A stretch of 64,000 nucleotides of DNA from CAWAND01 sp963783335 (GCA_963783335.1 CAWAND010000010.1:620001-684000), one strand, 5' to 3'; positions 9,253 through 17,887 are shown, counted from the stretch's first letter. The notes: generated from the letters alone by a model not told the origin. Numbers and translations are program-made.

Positions 9253-10075
9253 TCACGTGGCAGCATCCAGAGTTGCGCGGACGGCGCGGCACGCAGCGCA
9301 GCTCGGCCGACTGCAGAGCAGCGCCTGCGGGTCCTCACGGATCCAGCCCACGGCGAGATTAATCGAGATCGCGCAACGGCACGGTCTCGATCCAGCCTGC
9401 GCCGACCTGCACGCGCCCGGCAAGCCCCCCCAACCTTTGAGATATGGCACCGAATCCATCCCGGCATCCCGACCAACCTGGGCAAGCCACGATCCCCCCG
9501 GGAGTGAGCGCCCACCGCACGAACTGCCGGCGCCCTGCGCGCTGCTCGGCATAGTGCAGGCTGACATCCGATCGGTGATCCACGCCCATCAGCAGCAAAT
9601 CACCGTCGGCATCCGCCAGTGCGCCGATCAATCCCCATGGGTCATCCAGAGTTTGTGCTTCAAGGAAGGGTTCGGCGTGGATGCCGGCGAATGACAAGAG
9701 CGGATGCATGGAGCGTTGAGCTTGAGGCTGGGTCCGCAGGGCTTCCGCCACGCGACCCATCGCCCTATCGGCCGGCATCTCCGGGACGAAGAACTCTGCC
9801 TTGCTGTTGTCGAGCTGCTCTTCCTGTGGCGTAATGGCGTTGTGTTCGGGGCCGTCGGGGGCCATCACCATGCAGCGGGTTGTGAAAGTTGGCACAATCA
9901 CTGTCTGGAAAGAAGACACGATCGCCCCCAGCATCGTCTCCGGACCGCCGGCGACCTCACCAAAGGCCGACAGCGAGGCGTGAACGATCACCCGGCTGTG
10001 TTTCCCTAACCCTAGGGTTCGGAATCCGGCCACAAAATCACGATAGGTGACAGTCTTAGATCGCGGTTCAGACAC
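9253..10075 (-). pseudogene. Aminoglycoside N(3)-acetyltransferase-like protein, frameshifted near the 3' end
   Basis: The first 238 residues match the AAC(3)/YokD fold (VIVHASLSAFGEVAGG, TFTTRCMV, RSMHPLLSFAG, LLMGVDHRSDVSLHYAEQ, which holds the expected active-site Asp/His region). The frame then stops at 9359 after VPLRDLD. A second frame continues as NLAVGWIREDPQALLC with CAACRA and stops at 9253, which is the expected C-terminus of the family. Dropping one base of AA at 9361-9362 restores the full protein. Many members of this family act on small amines other than antibiotics, so resistance should not be assumed. Confidence 0.75.
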
Positions 10076-10105
10076 TATTGTGGGCCTCGGCCGGCTGGTT
10101 GACCC

Positions 10106-10879
10106 TCATTTGCCCTTCCATTCGGCAGGCCGTTTGTCTATGAAGGCCCGCATACCTTCCTTCTGATCTTCGGTGCTGAAAAGGAAATAGAAGGATCGGC
10201 GCTCATCGGCCAGACCATCCGCGAGCAGACTCTCGTAGGCATGCTTGACCATCTCCTTCCCGAGCCGAACGGCCGTCGGCGCCCGGGCGGCGATTTCGGT
10301 CGCCAACTGGATGGCCTCTTCAAGATACCGCTCGACCGGCACCACGCGGTTGACCAATCCCCAACGATATGCCTCCTCAGCCGTCAGGACGCGGTTGTTC
10401 AGGATGACTTCCATCGCCACCGCTTTGCCCACGGCGCGTGTCAGGCGTTGTGTGCCGCCGGCGCCGGGGATGACACCGAGATTGATCTCCGGTTGGCCGA
10501 ACCGAGCGCTCTCAGAAGCCACGATCATGTCGCAGGCCATGGCCAGTTCGTTGCCACCGCCAAGGCACCAGCCTGAAACGGCCGCCACAATCGGGATGGC
10601 GATCCTCCGCAGCCGGTCCCATTGCGCAATGCGATCCGCCTGGAGCATTTCCAAGGCCGTCGAGTCAGCCATCTCCTTGATGTCGGCTCCGGCAGCAAAG
10701 GCCCGCTCGTCACCCGTCACCACGACAGCCCCGACAGCTGGGTCTTTGTCGAACGTCTCCAAAGCTTGAACCAGTTCCGTCATCAAGGGACCGTTCAACG
10801 CATTCAACGCCTTGGGGCGGTTGAAGTAGATCACGCCCACCCCAGCCTGTGTTTCGGTTCGTATGATGTCGAATGTCAT
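10106..10879 (-). CDS. Enoyl-CoA hydratase
   Basis: A 257-residue crotonase with both catalytic glutamates in place: GGGNELAMACD (first Glu) and GQPEINLGVIPGAGGTQRL (second Glu), plus the oxyanion-hole FAAGADIKEM. It hydrates trans-2-enoyl-CoA in fatty-acid or related beta-oxidation. The start overlaps the stop of the upstream DinB-like gene by four bases, indicating translational coupling. The closely similar ending FIDKRPAEWKGK is typical of the family. Confidence 0.93.
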   Translation of the reverse strand: MTFDIIRTETQAGVGVIYFNRPKALNALNGPLMTELVQALETFDKDPAVGAVVVTGDERAFAAGADIKEMADSTALEMLQADRIAQWDRLRRIAIPIVAAVSGWCLGGGNELAMACDMIVASESARFGQPEINLGVIPGAGGTQRLTRAVGKAVAMEVILNNRVLTAEEAYRWGLVNRVVPVERYLEEAIQLATEIAARAPTAVRLGKEMVKHAYESLLADGLADERRSFYFLFSTEDQKEGMRAFIDKRPAEWKGK

Positions 10880-11391
10880 CGGCTCTCTCCTGGCCCCTCG
10901 AGGGCGCCTCTGCCCGTGGATGTCAATTGGTTCAAATGATCGTCGGCGTGGGTGACACTGTACTCAAGCCACCACTGCAGTGTCCGATCTCCCTGTGCCG
11001 GGTGTCTGCCAGTCCGGCCCCAATCATCGTCGGACAGCCCACGGATCAAGTCAAGCCCTTCCCGTCGAGCCGCGTCAAAGGTGTCGAGCCATGTCTGGAT
11101 GTCATCCTCTGAATTGTAGGTCTCTTCCATCCATGCCGTTTCGTCCCAGCTCGGTAGGTCGGGATGATCTTCGCTGGCGATCCGCTTCAGGCGCGGCACA
11201 AATGCCAAGGATTCGGCGGCTACCACATGCACCACGACCTGATGGGGCGTCCATTCTCCTGGTCCCAACGGCTCATGCAGCCCCGAAGCCTCCCATGCAC
11301 CGGCGGCATCGCGCAGCGCGTCAATCTGCTCTGCATAGCGACTCGTCAGGCCTTCACGGTAGCGGGCCAACGGATCTTTGGCCTCCTGCAT
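10876..11391 (-). CDS. DinB-like four-helix protein
   Basis: A 171-residue helical protein. Conserved histidines spaced along the chain (WTPHQVVVHVVAAE, then WWLEYSVTHADDHLNQL) match the metal-binding triad of the DinB/YfiT family, whose members are metal-dependent enzymes, some being thiol S-transferases. The start at 11391 has an appropriate purine-rich stretch. It is coupled by a four-base overlap to the enoyl-CoA hydratase gene. The substrate is unknown. Confidence 0.75.
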   Translation of the reverse strand: MQEAKDPLARYREGLTSRYAEQIDALRDAAGAWEASGLHEPLGPGEWTPHQVVVHVVAAESLAFVPRLKRIASEDHPDLPSWDETAWMEETYNSEDDIQTWLDTFDAARREGLDLIRGLSDDDWGRTGRHPAQGDRTLQWWLEYSVTHADDHLNQLTSTGRGALEGPGESR

Positions 11392-11473
11392 CTGCTTCTC
11401 TCCTTTTACTTTGAGCGATCTGGGTCGTCGGATCCAAATTGGGATCGAGCGTGAGTGACCTTGCTCGTCCGAT

Positions 11474-12229
11474 TCAGTTCATGACCTTCCCGCCGTCCAC
11501 ATTGATCGCCTGGCCGCTGACATAGGCCGCAGCATCAGAACACAGGAACAGCACCATGCCCACCACGTCCTCTGGTTTTCCCAAGCGGCCCTGGGGAATG
11601 TCCGCCAGCCAGCGAGCCATCATGGCTTCGTCCTGGCACAGCTTGGCCGTCATTTCCGTCTCGATCACCCCAGGGCACACGGCGTTGACGCGCACCCCAT
11701 AGGCAGCCAGCTCCCGCGCCGCTTCCCGCGTGAGCCCAATCAACCCGGTCTTGCTGGCGACATATGCCGCCCGGTCCTTAAGGCCATGTGACCGCCCGGC
11801 GATGGATGCCACATTCACCACCACGCCACCACCTTCATCGGCCATCACACGCCCCACCGATTGCATGGTGAGAAAGGGACCCTTGAGGTTGACGGCCAGG
11901 GTGCGGTCCCAATCGTACTCATCCAGCTCAAGCAGACTGGCATGGGGCTCCACCCCGGCATTGTTGATCAGAATGTCGATCCTGCCGAAGGCTTCTCGGA
12001 CTTCTTCAACCATGAGTTGGACCTGCATTTTGTTGGCGACATCAGCCACATAGGCTTCGGCCGTACCGCCTTCACTGCGAATAGCTTCGATCGTTTTGTC
12101 CAACCCACCCGGCGCCAGGTCATTGGCGGCCACACTGGCCCCGGCGCGGGCGAATCCCACCGCCAGGGCTTGACCGATTCCCCGTCCGGCGCCGGTGACC
12201 AGGACAACCTTGGTTTCAAATTCCGACAT
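11474..12229 (-). CDS. Short-chain dehydrogenase/reductase (FabG-like)
   Basis: A 251-residue classical SDR: cofactor motif TGAGRGIG, NNAG near residue 85, catalytic Ser in VASIAGRS and YxxxK as YVASK, and a C-terminal YVSGQAINVDGGKVMN. The ATG at 12229 has the strong ribosome site ggaggtgg immediately upstream. The VNVASIAG and DGG signatures match 3-oxoacyl reductases and sugar/alcohol dehydrogenases. Its position among acyl-CoA enzymes suggests a role in the same catabolism, which is inference. Confidence 0.9.
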   Translation of the reverse strand: MSEFETKVVLVTGAGRGIGQALAVGFARAGASVAANDLAPGGLDKTIEAIRSEGGTAEAYVADVANKMQVQLMVEEVREAFGRIDILINNAGVEPHASLLELDEYDWDRTLAVNLKGPFLTMQSVGRVMADEGGGVVVNVASIAGRSHGLKDRAAYVASKTGLIGLTREAARELAAYGVRVNAVCPGVIETEMTAKLCQDEAMMARWLADIPQGRLGKPEDVVGMVLFLCSDAAAYVSGQAINVDGGKVMN

Positions 12230-12273
12230 GTCCACCTCCCGCCTTCTTGAGAGCGGTCTGCGGGCCACCCCGA

Positions 12274-13026
12274 TTATCCCTCCGGGTCGGGGCAGACTGC
12301 CACTTCACTTCCCATCTTGCGCGCGTCGAGCTGCATACCCAGGTAGGGCGATGGGTCAATGGTATTGCTCACCTCCAATTCGTTCTTGAAGGAACCCAGG
12401 CCGTCGTCTTTGACAATTGAAAAATGGAGGTGCATTCCCACTGGATTGGCCGGATCTCCTGAATAATTCCCCTGATAGCCGAGCAGGGTCCCGGCCGCCA
12501 CGAAGGATTCGCCGGTGCCGGGCGGAAAATCAGGCACGATGAAGGACCGCCCTTCGGCATCCGCCATGTGCGTATAGTAGAGCCAAATCTGGCGTCCCGG
12601 TTGAAGCGGATCGTCGGGCACCCGGACAATGACGGCTGAATGCCAATCCGGCAGGCGGGTCAGATAACCGTCAAAGGCAGCCACCACCGGCGTCTTCCCC
12701 AGCCCGTTCGGACCCGTTGGGCCGAAGATGTCCAGCCCTTGGTGGACCTTCCCCAGGCGAAAGGAATCGTGCCAGAAGAACCCGATGTACCCATCCGTCG
12801 GCATCAAGAACGGCGCCCCCTCACACCGCTGGGCGACCTCAATCGTCCATGCCTGATGGTTGGATGGGTCGGCCCAATATTGACGAAGCCGGAGCATACG
12901 CCCTGCCGCGGGTTGATAGCGGAGAAATACGGCACCACCGGCCAACACAATCACCAGCACAGCCACCGCCCCCAAGATCCACGCCCTCGGGAAGCTTGAT
13001 CGACGCAGGTCGAATCGGCTACCCAA
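12274..13026 (-). CDS. Membrane-anchored M23 (LytM-type) peptidase-like protein
   Basis: A 250-residue protein. A single N-terminal membrane segment (WILGAVAVLVIVLAGG) leads to an extracytoplasmic domain with the M23 zinc motifs HQGLD near residue 95 and HLHFS near residue 203. The family cuts peptidoglycan cross-links or acts as an inactive regulator; both zinc motifs are intact. The start is a TTG at 13026 overlapping the stop of the upstream YbaK gene, since no other start precedes the membrane segment. The insert between the motifs is longer than in minimal LytM domains. Confidence 0.8.
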   Translation of the reverse strand: MGSRFDLRRSSFPRAWILGAVAVLVIVLAGGAVFLRYQPAAGRMLRLRQYWADPSNHQAWTIEVAQRCEGAPFLMPTDGYIGFFWHDSFRLGKVHQGLDIFGPTGPNGLGKTPVVAAFDGYLTRLPDWHSAVIVRVPDDPLQPGRQIWLYYTHMADAEGRSFIVPDFPPGTGESFVAAGTLLGYQGNYSGDPANPVGMHLHFSIVKDDGLGSFKNELEVSNTIDPSPYLGMQLDARKMGSEVAVCPDPEG

Positions 13027-13510
13027 GTTGGCCGTCCGATCGAGCCTGAAGGTCGACGAGGTCGGCTTGGCAGACGCGTTGGATGGTGTCGGGCCTCACC
13101 TTGAGCAGCGCTCGGGGCTCCCCTCCACCACCCCATACCCAATCGTGCTCGAGGACACCGGCATCCATAATCGTCTGCATACGGTTGATGTGCCCGAAAG
13201 GAGGTACACCGCCCACCGGGTAGCCGGTTGCCTGCGCCACGCGCCCGGGAGAGGCCAAGGCAACTGTCAATTCGTCCACTCCCAGGTGGGCCGCCAGGCG
13301 GCCAGCTTGAACGCGAGTTCGGCCTCCGGCCACCACCAGCACGAAGTCCTCCCCGGCTTCAAACACCAGCGACTTGATGATCTCCTCGACGGAGACGCCC
13401 AACGCTTCAGCCGCCGACCCCACTGTCGGTGTCTCGACTCCCAGGCGCACGATCTCAGCCTCCAAGGCGTGACGCTGGATGTAATCGCCCAGCTCTTTCG
13501 ATGTCAGCAC
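13019..13510 (-). CDS. YbaK/EbsC-family aminoacyl-tRNA deacylase
   Basis: A 163-residue protein of the YbaK/ProXp family, which hydrolyses mischarged tRNA (often Cys-tRNA-Pro). Signatures are EIIKSLVFEAGEDFVLVVAGG with the conserved Lys, ATGYPVGGVPPFGH and the terminal region near VRPD. Overlap of eight bases with the next gene suggests cotranslation. The exact tRNA specificity is not deducible. Confidence 0.9.
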   Translation of the reverse strand: MLTSKELGDYIQRHALEAEIVRLGVETPTVGSAAEALGVSVEEIIKSLVFEAGEDFVLVVAGGRTRVQAGRLAAHLGVDELTVALASPGRVAQATGYPVGGVPPFGHINRMQTIMDAGVLEHDWVWGGGGEPRALLKVRPDTIQRVCQADLVDLQARSDGQLG

Positions 13511-13561
13511 ACCCGACGCTCGCTTGCGCAGGAAGCATGGCCTGACGATGGGTCGCTGAAG

Positions 13562-13936
13562 CTAGCCATCTTCCCCGCCCTCGTCTGCCGTCGAGCCGAC
13601 CGGCCCCGATCGGGGAGAATCAGCGCCGCGCGCCTCCTCCAGATGTTCTGCCATCACGAGGGTGATGTCGCGCGCTGCGAAACGCATCAGTGCCTCACCG
13701 GCAGCTTGACCTTCGGGGGAAGCGAGCGCTTGGCGCAAGGCAGATTCGTCTTCGAAGAAGAACTCGTGAATCAGATGAATCTGGGTCTGCTCAATCAGCC
13801 GAGCGCCCACCCGGCTCACGGCCACGCGGCGAAGACCAGGCATCCGTTCGGCTTGGGCGACAAAGTTCTCGCCCCATTGCCGTTCGAGTTCCGTCATCTG
13901 GCTGGATTGGTGGAAGATGACCATCAGTTTGTGCAT
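13562..13936 (-). CDS. EthD-like dimeric alpha/beta-barrel protein
   Basis: A 124-residue protein starting HKLMVIFHQS and carrying the Trp-rich spacing and FFFEDESALRQALASPEG segment of EthD-type dimeric barrels. Members are small oxygenase-accessory or unknown proteins. The last 25 residues are a disordered, acidic and Gly-rich tail. Function here is unknown. Confidence 0.65.
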   Translation of the reverse strand: MHKLMVIFHQSSQMTELERQWGENFVAQAERMPGLRRVAVSRVGARLIEQTQIHLIHEFFFEDESALRQALASPEGQAAGEALMRFAARDITLVMAEHLEEARGADSPRSGPVGSTADEGGEDG

Positions 13937-14014
13937 GAGTTCAGTCGAGGCCGGAGGCAGCTTGCGGGCACCTTACAGTTTCGTTACAGGCAGGCATATC
14001 CAGCCTTGGAACTA

Positions 14015-14042
14015 TTGAACCCGAGCTAATCTCCCCTATACT
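14015..14042 (+). promoter_or_regulatory. Promoter of the Flp pilin gene
   Basis: TTGAAC at 14015-14020 and TATACT at 14037-14042 with a 16-base spacer, giving a start site near 14049 and a leader of about 38 bases before the pilin ATG. Confidence 0.6.
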
Positions 14043-14086
14043 GGGATTGTCATTTATGAATTTCATTTAGTGCCTGCGGGGTCTTT

Positions 14087-14230
14087 ATGATCATTTTTTC
14101 TCCCCGGGGCCAGGGCCTGGTCGAGTACGCCATGATTATTTTGCTTGTCGGGATCGCGGTGATCGTGATCATGGCACTCTTTGGCTCTGGAGTCGGGAAC
14201 ATGTTCAGCAACATCGTGGCGAACTTCTAG
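14087..14230 (+). CDS. Flp/Fap-type type IVb pilin
   Basis: A 47-residue protein too short for usual gene calls. After a short basic leader (MIIFSPR) comes GQGLVEYAMIILLVGIAVI, the Flp prepilin signature: cleavage after Gly, then Glu at +5 and Tyr at +6 of the mature part and a long hydrophobic helix. It would be the subunit of a tight-adherence (Tad) pilus on the cell surface. It has its own promoter. No tad assembly genes, prepilin peptidase or ATPase lie in the window, so the assembly machinery must be elsewhere. Confidence 0.85.
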   Translation: MIIFSPRGQGLVEYAMIILLVGIAVIVIMALFGSGVGNMFSNIVANF

Positions 14231-14259
14231 GCGCGGCGATTGCTTTTGGCGTTGTAGCC

Positions 14260-15429
14260 TCAGGCCGTCGCCGAAGATGGGGAAATCCCTCGACGCGAAG
14301 CACCGTTTGGGGAGTCCAGGTTCCCTACGATCAATTCAGCAATGTGTTTGGCCGCAGACGGCCTGGCTATCTTCTGACAGACAGCTGAGGCCTTTGCTAT
14401 GTCTTCCGGCCGACGCAACCAGCGTGCGACAGCTGCCGCCGTGGGCTCTGGCCCCGGCGCCCAAACCCCCACCCCCTTCTCAATAACATAATCGACATTG
14501 CCTTCCTCTTGCCCGGGCAGACGGCTGTACAGGACCATTGGCAATCCGGCATTCAGGGCTTCGGTAATGGTGCCCGGTCCGGCCTTGGTCACCAACAGAC
14601 TCGCCGCTTGCATCAGTTCAGGCATGTCGGTCACAAATCCATAAATGAACGTGGGGACTTCCCAGGTTGTGGCTTCCAGGCGCTTCTTCAAACGCTGGTT
14701 GCGCCCCGCCACCACGGCCAGCCCGAACTCTCCCGGCTGGCGTGCGATCGCCCGCGCCGTATCAAACATCGGCCCCATGCCCTCACTGCCTCCAACGGCC
14801 AGAACCATAGGGCGGTCCATCGGCCACCCCAAACGCTGGCGCGCTTCCATCGGATCTGCCCCGGGGCGGCAGAACCGCTCGGCGACAGGCAGTCCCAGGA
14901 CAGAAACGCGAGATGCCGGCAGGCCCATTTCAAGAGCCTTCGAACGAGCCTTGGCAGTGGCCACAACATAGGTGTCAACTTCGGCGTTGTACCATAGGGC
15001 ATGCGCCGACACGAGGTCGGTGACGACGACCATAAATGGTGGACGATCTGTCGGAAGAGCTTTGATGACGGGCCAAGTCAACAGTGGGTGCACAGAGACG
15101 ATCATGTCTGCCGGGTGTTCAGAAACCACGCGGCGGGCCGCTGAGCGCACGTAGGGCCAGAAGGCGGCCGTGAGTGCCCGGCCGCGAAGGTGCCCGTCAA
15201 AGAGCTTGTACCCCAGCTCCCAGGCTTTGGGAACCTTGACCATGCTTGGATAAGCCTCCGGAAGGTGGTCGAGCGGGCGAGGCGCGTAGTCTTTCAGCAC
15301 ATCTACCAGATCGGGCTCGACCTTGCCAGGGAAATGCGTTTCCAATGCTTCTATGATGGCTTCGGCCGCGCTCCGATGTCCGCCCCCGGTATCTGAAAAC
15401 AAGAACAGAACTCGTCGTGGATCACTCAT
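14260..15429 (-). CDS. GT28 glycosyltransferase, MGDG-synthase/UgtP type
   Basis: A 389-residue glycosyltransferase. The N-terminal half has FLFSDTGGGHRSAAEAI, the signature of the MGDG-synthase domain, and the C-terminal half has a nucleotide-sugar site (VTKAGPGTITEALNAGLPMVL, then LPGQEEGN). Such enzymes transfer galactose or glucose from UDP-sugars to diacylglycerol at the inner face of the membrane, producing membrane glycolipid. The ATG at 15429 overlaps the stop of the DUF951 gene by eight bases, which supports this start over the ATG at 15459. Confidence 0.85.
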   Translation of the reverse strand: MSDPRRVLFLFSDTGGGHRSAAEAIIEALETHFPGKVEPDLVDVLKDYAPRPLDHLPEAYPSMVKVPKAWELGYKLFDGHLRGRALTAAFWPYVRSAARRVVSEHPADMIVSVHPLLTWPVIKALPTDRPPFMVVVTDLVSAHALWYNAEVDTYVVATAKARSKALEMGLPASRVSVLGLPVAERFCRPGADPMEARQRLGWPMDRPMVLAVGGSEGMGPMFDTARAIARQPGEFGLAVVAGRNQRLKKRLEATTWEVPTFIYGFVTDMPELMQAASLLVTKAGPGTITEALNAGLPMVLYSRLPGQEEGNVDYVIEKGVGVWAPGPEPTAAAVARWLRRPEDIAKASAVCQKIARPSAAKHIAELIVGNLDSPNGASRRGISPSSATA

Positions 15430-15631
15430 CGACTGCCTGTGTCCCTCCCTGGTGGACATACTTCTTCATTCGCCTTGCCACGTCGCGTCGAGAGAGAAGG
15501 ATCCGTCGGCCGCATCCGAGGCACTTCAAGCCGATATCGGCTCCGAGACGCACAACGATCCAGTCGGTGCTCCCACACGGATGGGGCTTTCGCAGCCGAA
15601 CGACATCGCTCATTTGCATTTCTGGAAGCAT
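15422..15631 (-). CDS. DUF951 zinc-binding protein
   Basis: A 69-residue protein with the family signature DVVRLRKPHPCGS, WIVVRLGADIGLKCLGCGR and a basic C-terminal helix. Cys residues at PHPCG and CLGCG probably bind zinc. The ATG at 15631 is chosen for its aggag ribosome site. The family is widespread in Firmicutes and Chloroflexota, usually next to genes for chromosome partition or translation; its role is unsettled. Here it is coupled to the glycosyltransferase. Confidence 0.88.
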   Translation of the reverse strand: MLPEMQMSDVVRLRKPHPCGSTDWIVVRLGADIGLKCLGCGRRILLSRRDVARRMKKYVHQGGTQAVDE

Positions 15632-15657
15632 GGGGGAACTCCTGAGACAACCGGCGA

Positions 15658-15700
15658 GATTATACCATCGGCGGGCCCAGCACACCCCGATGGTATAATC
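15658..15700. promoter_or_regulatory. Divergent promoter pair built on a 13-bp inverted repeat
   Basis: GATTATACCATCG at 15658-15670 and its exact reverse complement at 15688-15700. Each arm contains TGGTATAAT, an extended -10 box, reading outwards: rightward TATAAT at 15694-15699 for the site-2 protease, leftward TATAAT at 15664-15659 for the DUF951-glycosyltransferase unit. No -35 consensus is seen at either expected position. Confidence 0.7.
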
Positions 15701-15705
15701 GCTGC

Positions 15706-16350
15706 ATGTTCTTCGGCTTGTCTGCCCCGGTCATTATCTCCAGACTCATCACGCTTGTTATCGCCTTCACGGGCCACGAATTCGCTCATGCCTGGTCGGC
15801 CGACGAGCTCGGCGACGACACACCTCGCCTCAACGGCCGCCTGACCCTCAACCCCCTCTCCCATTTGGACCCGCTCGGCTCACTGCTCCTCTTGGTCGCA
15901 GGGTTCGGGTGGGCGCGTCCCGTCCCGATCAACCCCTATGCTTTGGAGCGCAGAACGCCATCAGGGACGATGCTGGTCTCGGTCGCTGGACCTCTTTCCA
16001 ATTTGGTGATGGCCATCTTGGCAGCCATTCCTTTTCGTGCGGGCTGGCTCGATCCGTTCGCCGGTCCCGGAAGGTTTCTTCCTTCCGCTTCCAGTTTCTT
16101 GACGGAATTCATCTTCATCAACCTGATCTTGCTGTTCTTCAACCTCATTCCCTTATCGCCCCTTGACGGCGAGAAAGTGCTCGAATACTTCCTGCCGGCT
16201 GAAGCCCGGTCCACCCTGTACCAACTCCGTCCGTATGGCCCGCTGCTGCTGCTGGCCCTGGTTTTCCTGGCCCCTTTGGTCGGGCTGGATGTGCTGGGCA
16301 CGGTGATCGGCTGGCCCACTCAGCAGGTATTCCGTTTGCTCGTTTTGTAA
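15706..16350 (+). CDS. Site-2 protease family membrane metalloprotease (M50)
   Basis: A 214-residue intramembrane zinc protease. HEFAH (HExxH) is near residue 24 in the first membrane helix and the second zinc motif is NLIPLSPLDG near residue 151. Hydrophobic segments at about 7-25, 60-70, 90-110, 135-155 and 175-200 match the compact SREBP-type core without a PDZ domain. The -10 box ends six bases before the ATG, so the mRNA probably starts at the start codon. Substrates are unknown. Confidence 0.88.
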   Translation: MFFGLSAPVIISRLITLVIAFTGHEFAHAWSADELGDDTPRLNGRLTLNPLSHLDPLGSLLLLVAGFGWARPVPINPYALERRTPSGTMLVSVAGPLSNLVMAILAAIPFRAGWLDPFAGPGRFLPSASSFLTEFIFINLILLFFNLIPLSPLDGEKVLEYFLPAEARSTLYQLRPYGPLLLLALVFLAPLVGLDVLGTVIGWPTQQVFRLLVL

Positions 16351-16351
16351 G

Positions 16352-16867
16352 ATGAATCTCACCTATCGGACCGCCCAATTCGTACGCAGCTTTGGCGCTC
16401 GAACCAAGCTCCAGGACTTGGCGCGGACCTGGCCGTTCCTGACCGAACCGCAACGAGCTTTGTTCTTGCGCCTGCCGGCTGCCGACCAACTTCACAGCTT
16501 GCGCGTACTCGACGCCCTGGTCGAAGCAGGTGAAAGTGACCCCGATCTTTTGGCGGCTGCGCTGCTGCACGATATCGGGAAGATCCATCGCCCGCTTCAT
16601 CTCTGGGAGCGGGTTTTTGTTGTTGTGGTACAGGGGCTCGCTCCCCAATGGGCGGCTTCATGGGCCGATGAACACGGACACGCCCTGCGCAGCGCGCTCG
16701 CAGTTGCCCACAACCATCCACAATGGGGCGCCGAGATGCTCGCAGGCACGGGTGCAAGCCTGCGCCTCATTGATCTCGTCCGGCGCCATCAGGACCCGCC
16801 CACCGAGCCGCCGTCCGACACGGACCGCCCGCTGCGTCTTCTTCAGCAGGCGGACAATCAGAGCTGA
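16352..16867 (+). CDS. HD-domain phosphohydrolase-like protein
   Basis: A 171-residue protein with LLHDIGK (HD motif) near residue 72 and further conserved histidines (AHNHPQWGAEML, LVRRHQDPP). The HD fold hydrolyses nucleotides or phosphodiesters using metal. It begins one base after the protease stop codon and has no clear ribosome site, so it is probably translated by coupling. Substrate is unknown. Confidence 0.75.
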   Translation: MNLTYRTAQFVRSFGARTKLQDLARTWPFLTEPQRALFLRLPAADQLHSLRVLDALVEAGESDPDLLAAALLHDIGKIHRPLHLWERVFVVVVQGLAPQWAASWADEHGHALRSALAVAHNHPQWGAEMLAGTGASLRLIDLVRRHQDPPTEPPSDTDRPLRLLQQADNQS

Positions 16868-16875
16868 GGTCGATC

Positions 16876-17853
16876 ATGCCCCCACACATCCTGATCGCCG
16901 GTTTGCGCGAGACGGGCAGAGCCATCGGGCTGGCTTTGAGCCGATCCGCTGATCCGCCCACCGTTTTCGGCTACGATCGCGACAAAGACATCACCGCCGC
17001 GGCCTTGGAGGCCGGTGCGTTCGAACGCCGTGTGCTCGACCCGCGCAAGACGGCGAGTGAGGTCGACATGGTGGTGCTCGCCATGCCGCCGAAGGAAGCC
17101 GCCGAGTGGATCGAAGACCTTGTGCTGGCGCTGAAGCCTGGGGCGATCTTGCTCGATCTAACCCCGCAGGCCCACAACCCAGATGTGCATTCAGCCTTGG
17201 CCGATCAGGCCGAGCGTATTCTCCGTGGGACCCTGGCCGTATCGGCCGAGCGGTTGCTCGATCAGGATCCACCGTCGACAAGCGATGTTGACCTGTTTCG
17301 GGGCGGGTCGTTCGGCCTGGCAGTCAACCCCGAAACCCCTGAGGCAGGGATCGAGTTGGCCCTGACCGTTGCCGAAGCTCTGGGGACATCGCCATTCTTC
17401 ATCGACCCGGCCGAACTGGAGTACGTCGTGGCTGCGGTGGATTTGCTCCCCGCCTTGCTGGGGCTGATGCTTCTGCGCTCGCTCGCCGAGACCCCGGGTT
17501 GGGACAACGTCCAGCGACTGGCCGGACGGCCCTTTTCGTCTTATGTCGATCAGGCTGCCCTCCAGGGTCAGCAGCTGGCTGAGATCCTTTGGCCGCGGCG
17601 GACGAGTCTGCTGGGGCAGCTCGACAGTTTGGCGAATGAGGTGGCGGACCTTCAAGCCGCGCTCCAGGCAGACACCAGCCAACAGCTCGAGGGCCTCGTT
17701 GAGCACGCCCTGGAGACGCGCGACGATTGGATGCAGGTGCGCCTGGCAAACCGGCCGCGATCCGGAAAGGACTCCATGCCGCCAAGTCGCGGCATCCTGG
17801 GCAACCTTTTTGGCGGTGGGTCAAGACGCCCACCCGACGAGGATCGGACCTAA
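16876..17853 (+). CDS. Prephenate dehydrogenase-like NAD(P)-binding protein
   Basis: A 325-residue protein. The N-terminal Rossmann domain reads ILIAGLRETGRAIGLAL, with MVVLAMPPKEAAEWI and a helical C-terminal domain (LVGL-like ELEYVVAAVDLLPALLGL). The layout matches TyrA-like dehydrogenases, but the classical active-site HPMAG segment seems replaced (RGGSFGLAV), so prephenate activity is doubtful. The cofactor loop GLRETG departs from GxGxxG. It closes a three-gene run with the protease and HD genes; the tail is Gly/Arg-rich. Confidence 0.65.
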   Translation: MPPHILIAGLRETGRAIGLALSRSADPPTVFGYDRDKDITAAALEAGAFERRVLDPRKTASEVDMVVLAMPPKEAAEWIEDLVLALKPGAILLDLTPQAHNPDVHSALADQAERILRGTLAVSAERLLDQDPPSTSDVDLFRGGSFGLAVNPETPEAGIELALTVAEALGTSPFFIDPAELEYVVAAVDLLPALLGLMLLRSLAETPGWDNVQRLAGRPFSSYVDQAALQGQQLAEILWPRRTSLLGQLDSLANEVADLQAALQADTSQQLEGLVEHALETRDDWMQVRLANRPRSGKDSMPPSRGILGNLFGGGSRRPPDEDRT

Positions 17854-17875
17854 AGGCACGCCCAGCCACTGGCGC

Positions 17876-17881
17876 TATAAT
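17876..17881 (+). promoter_or_regulatory. -10 box of the GIY-YIG gene
   Basis: TATAAT six bases before the GTG start codon. A transcript starting at the expected distance would begin at the start codon itself. Confidence 0.6.
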
Positions 17882-17887
17882 GGCCGT

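Noticed and set aside
9253..10075. Antibiotic-resistance gene call
   Set aside because: The family includes many non-resistance acetyltransferases, the gene is chromosomal among catabolic genes, and it carries a frame break.
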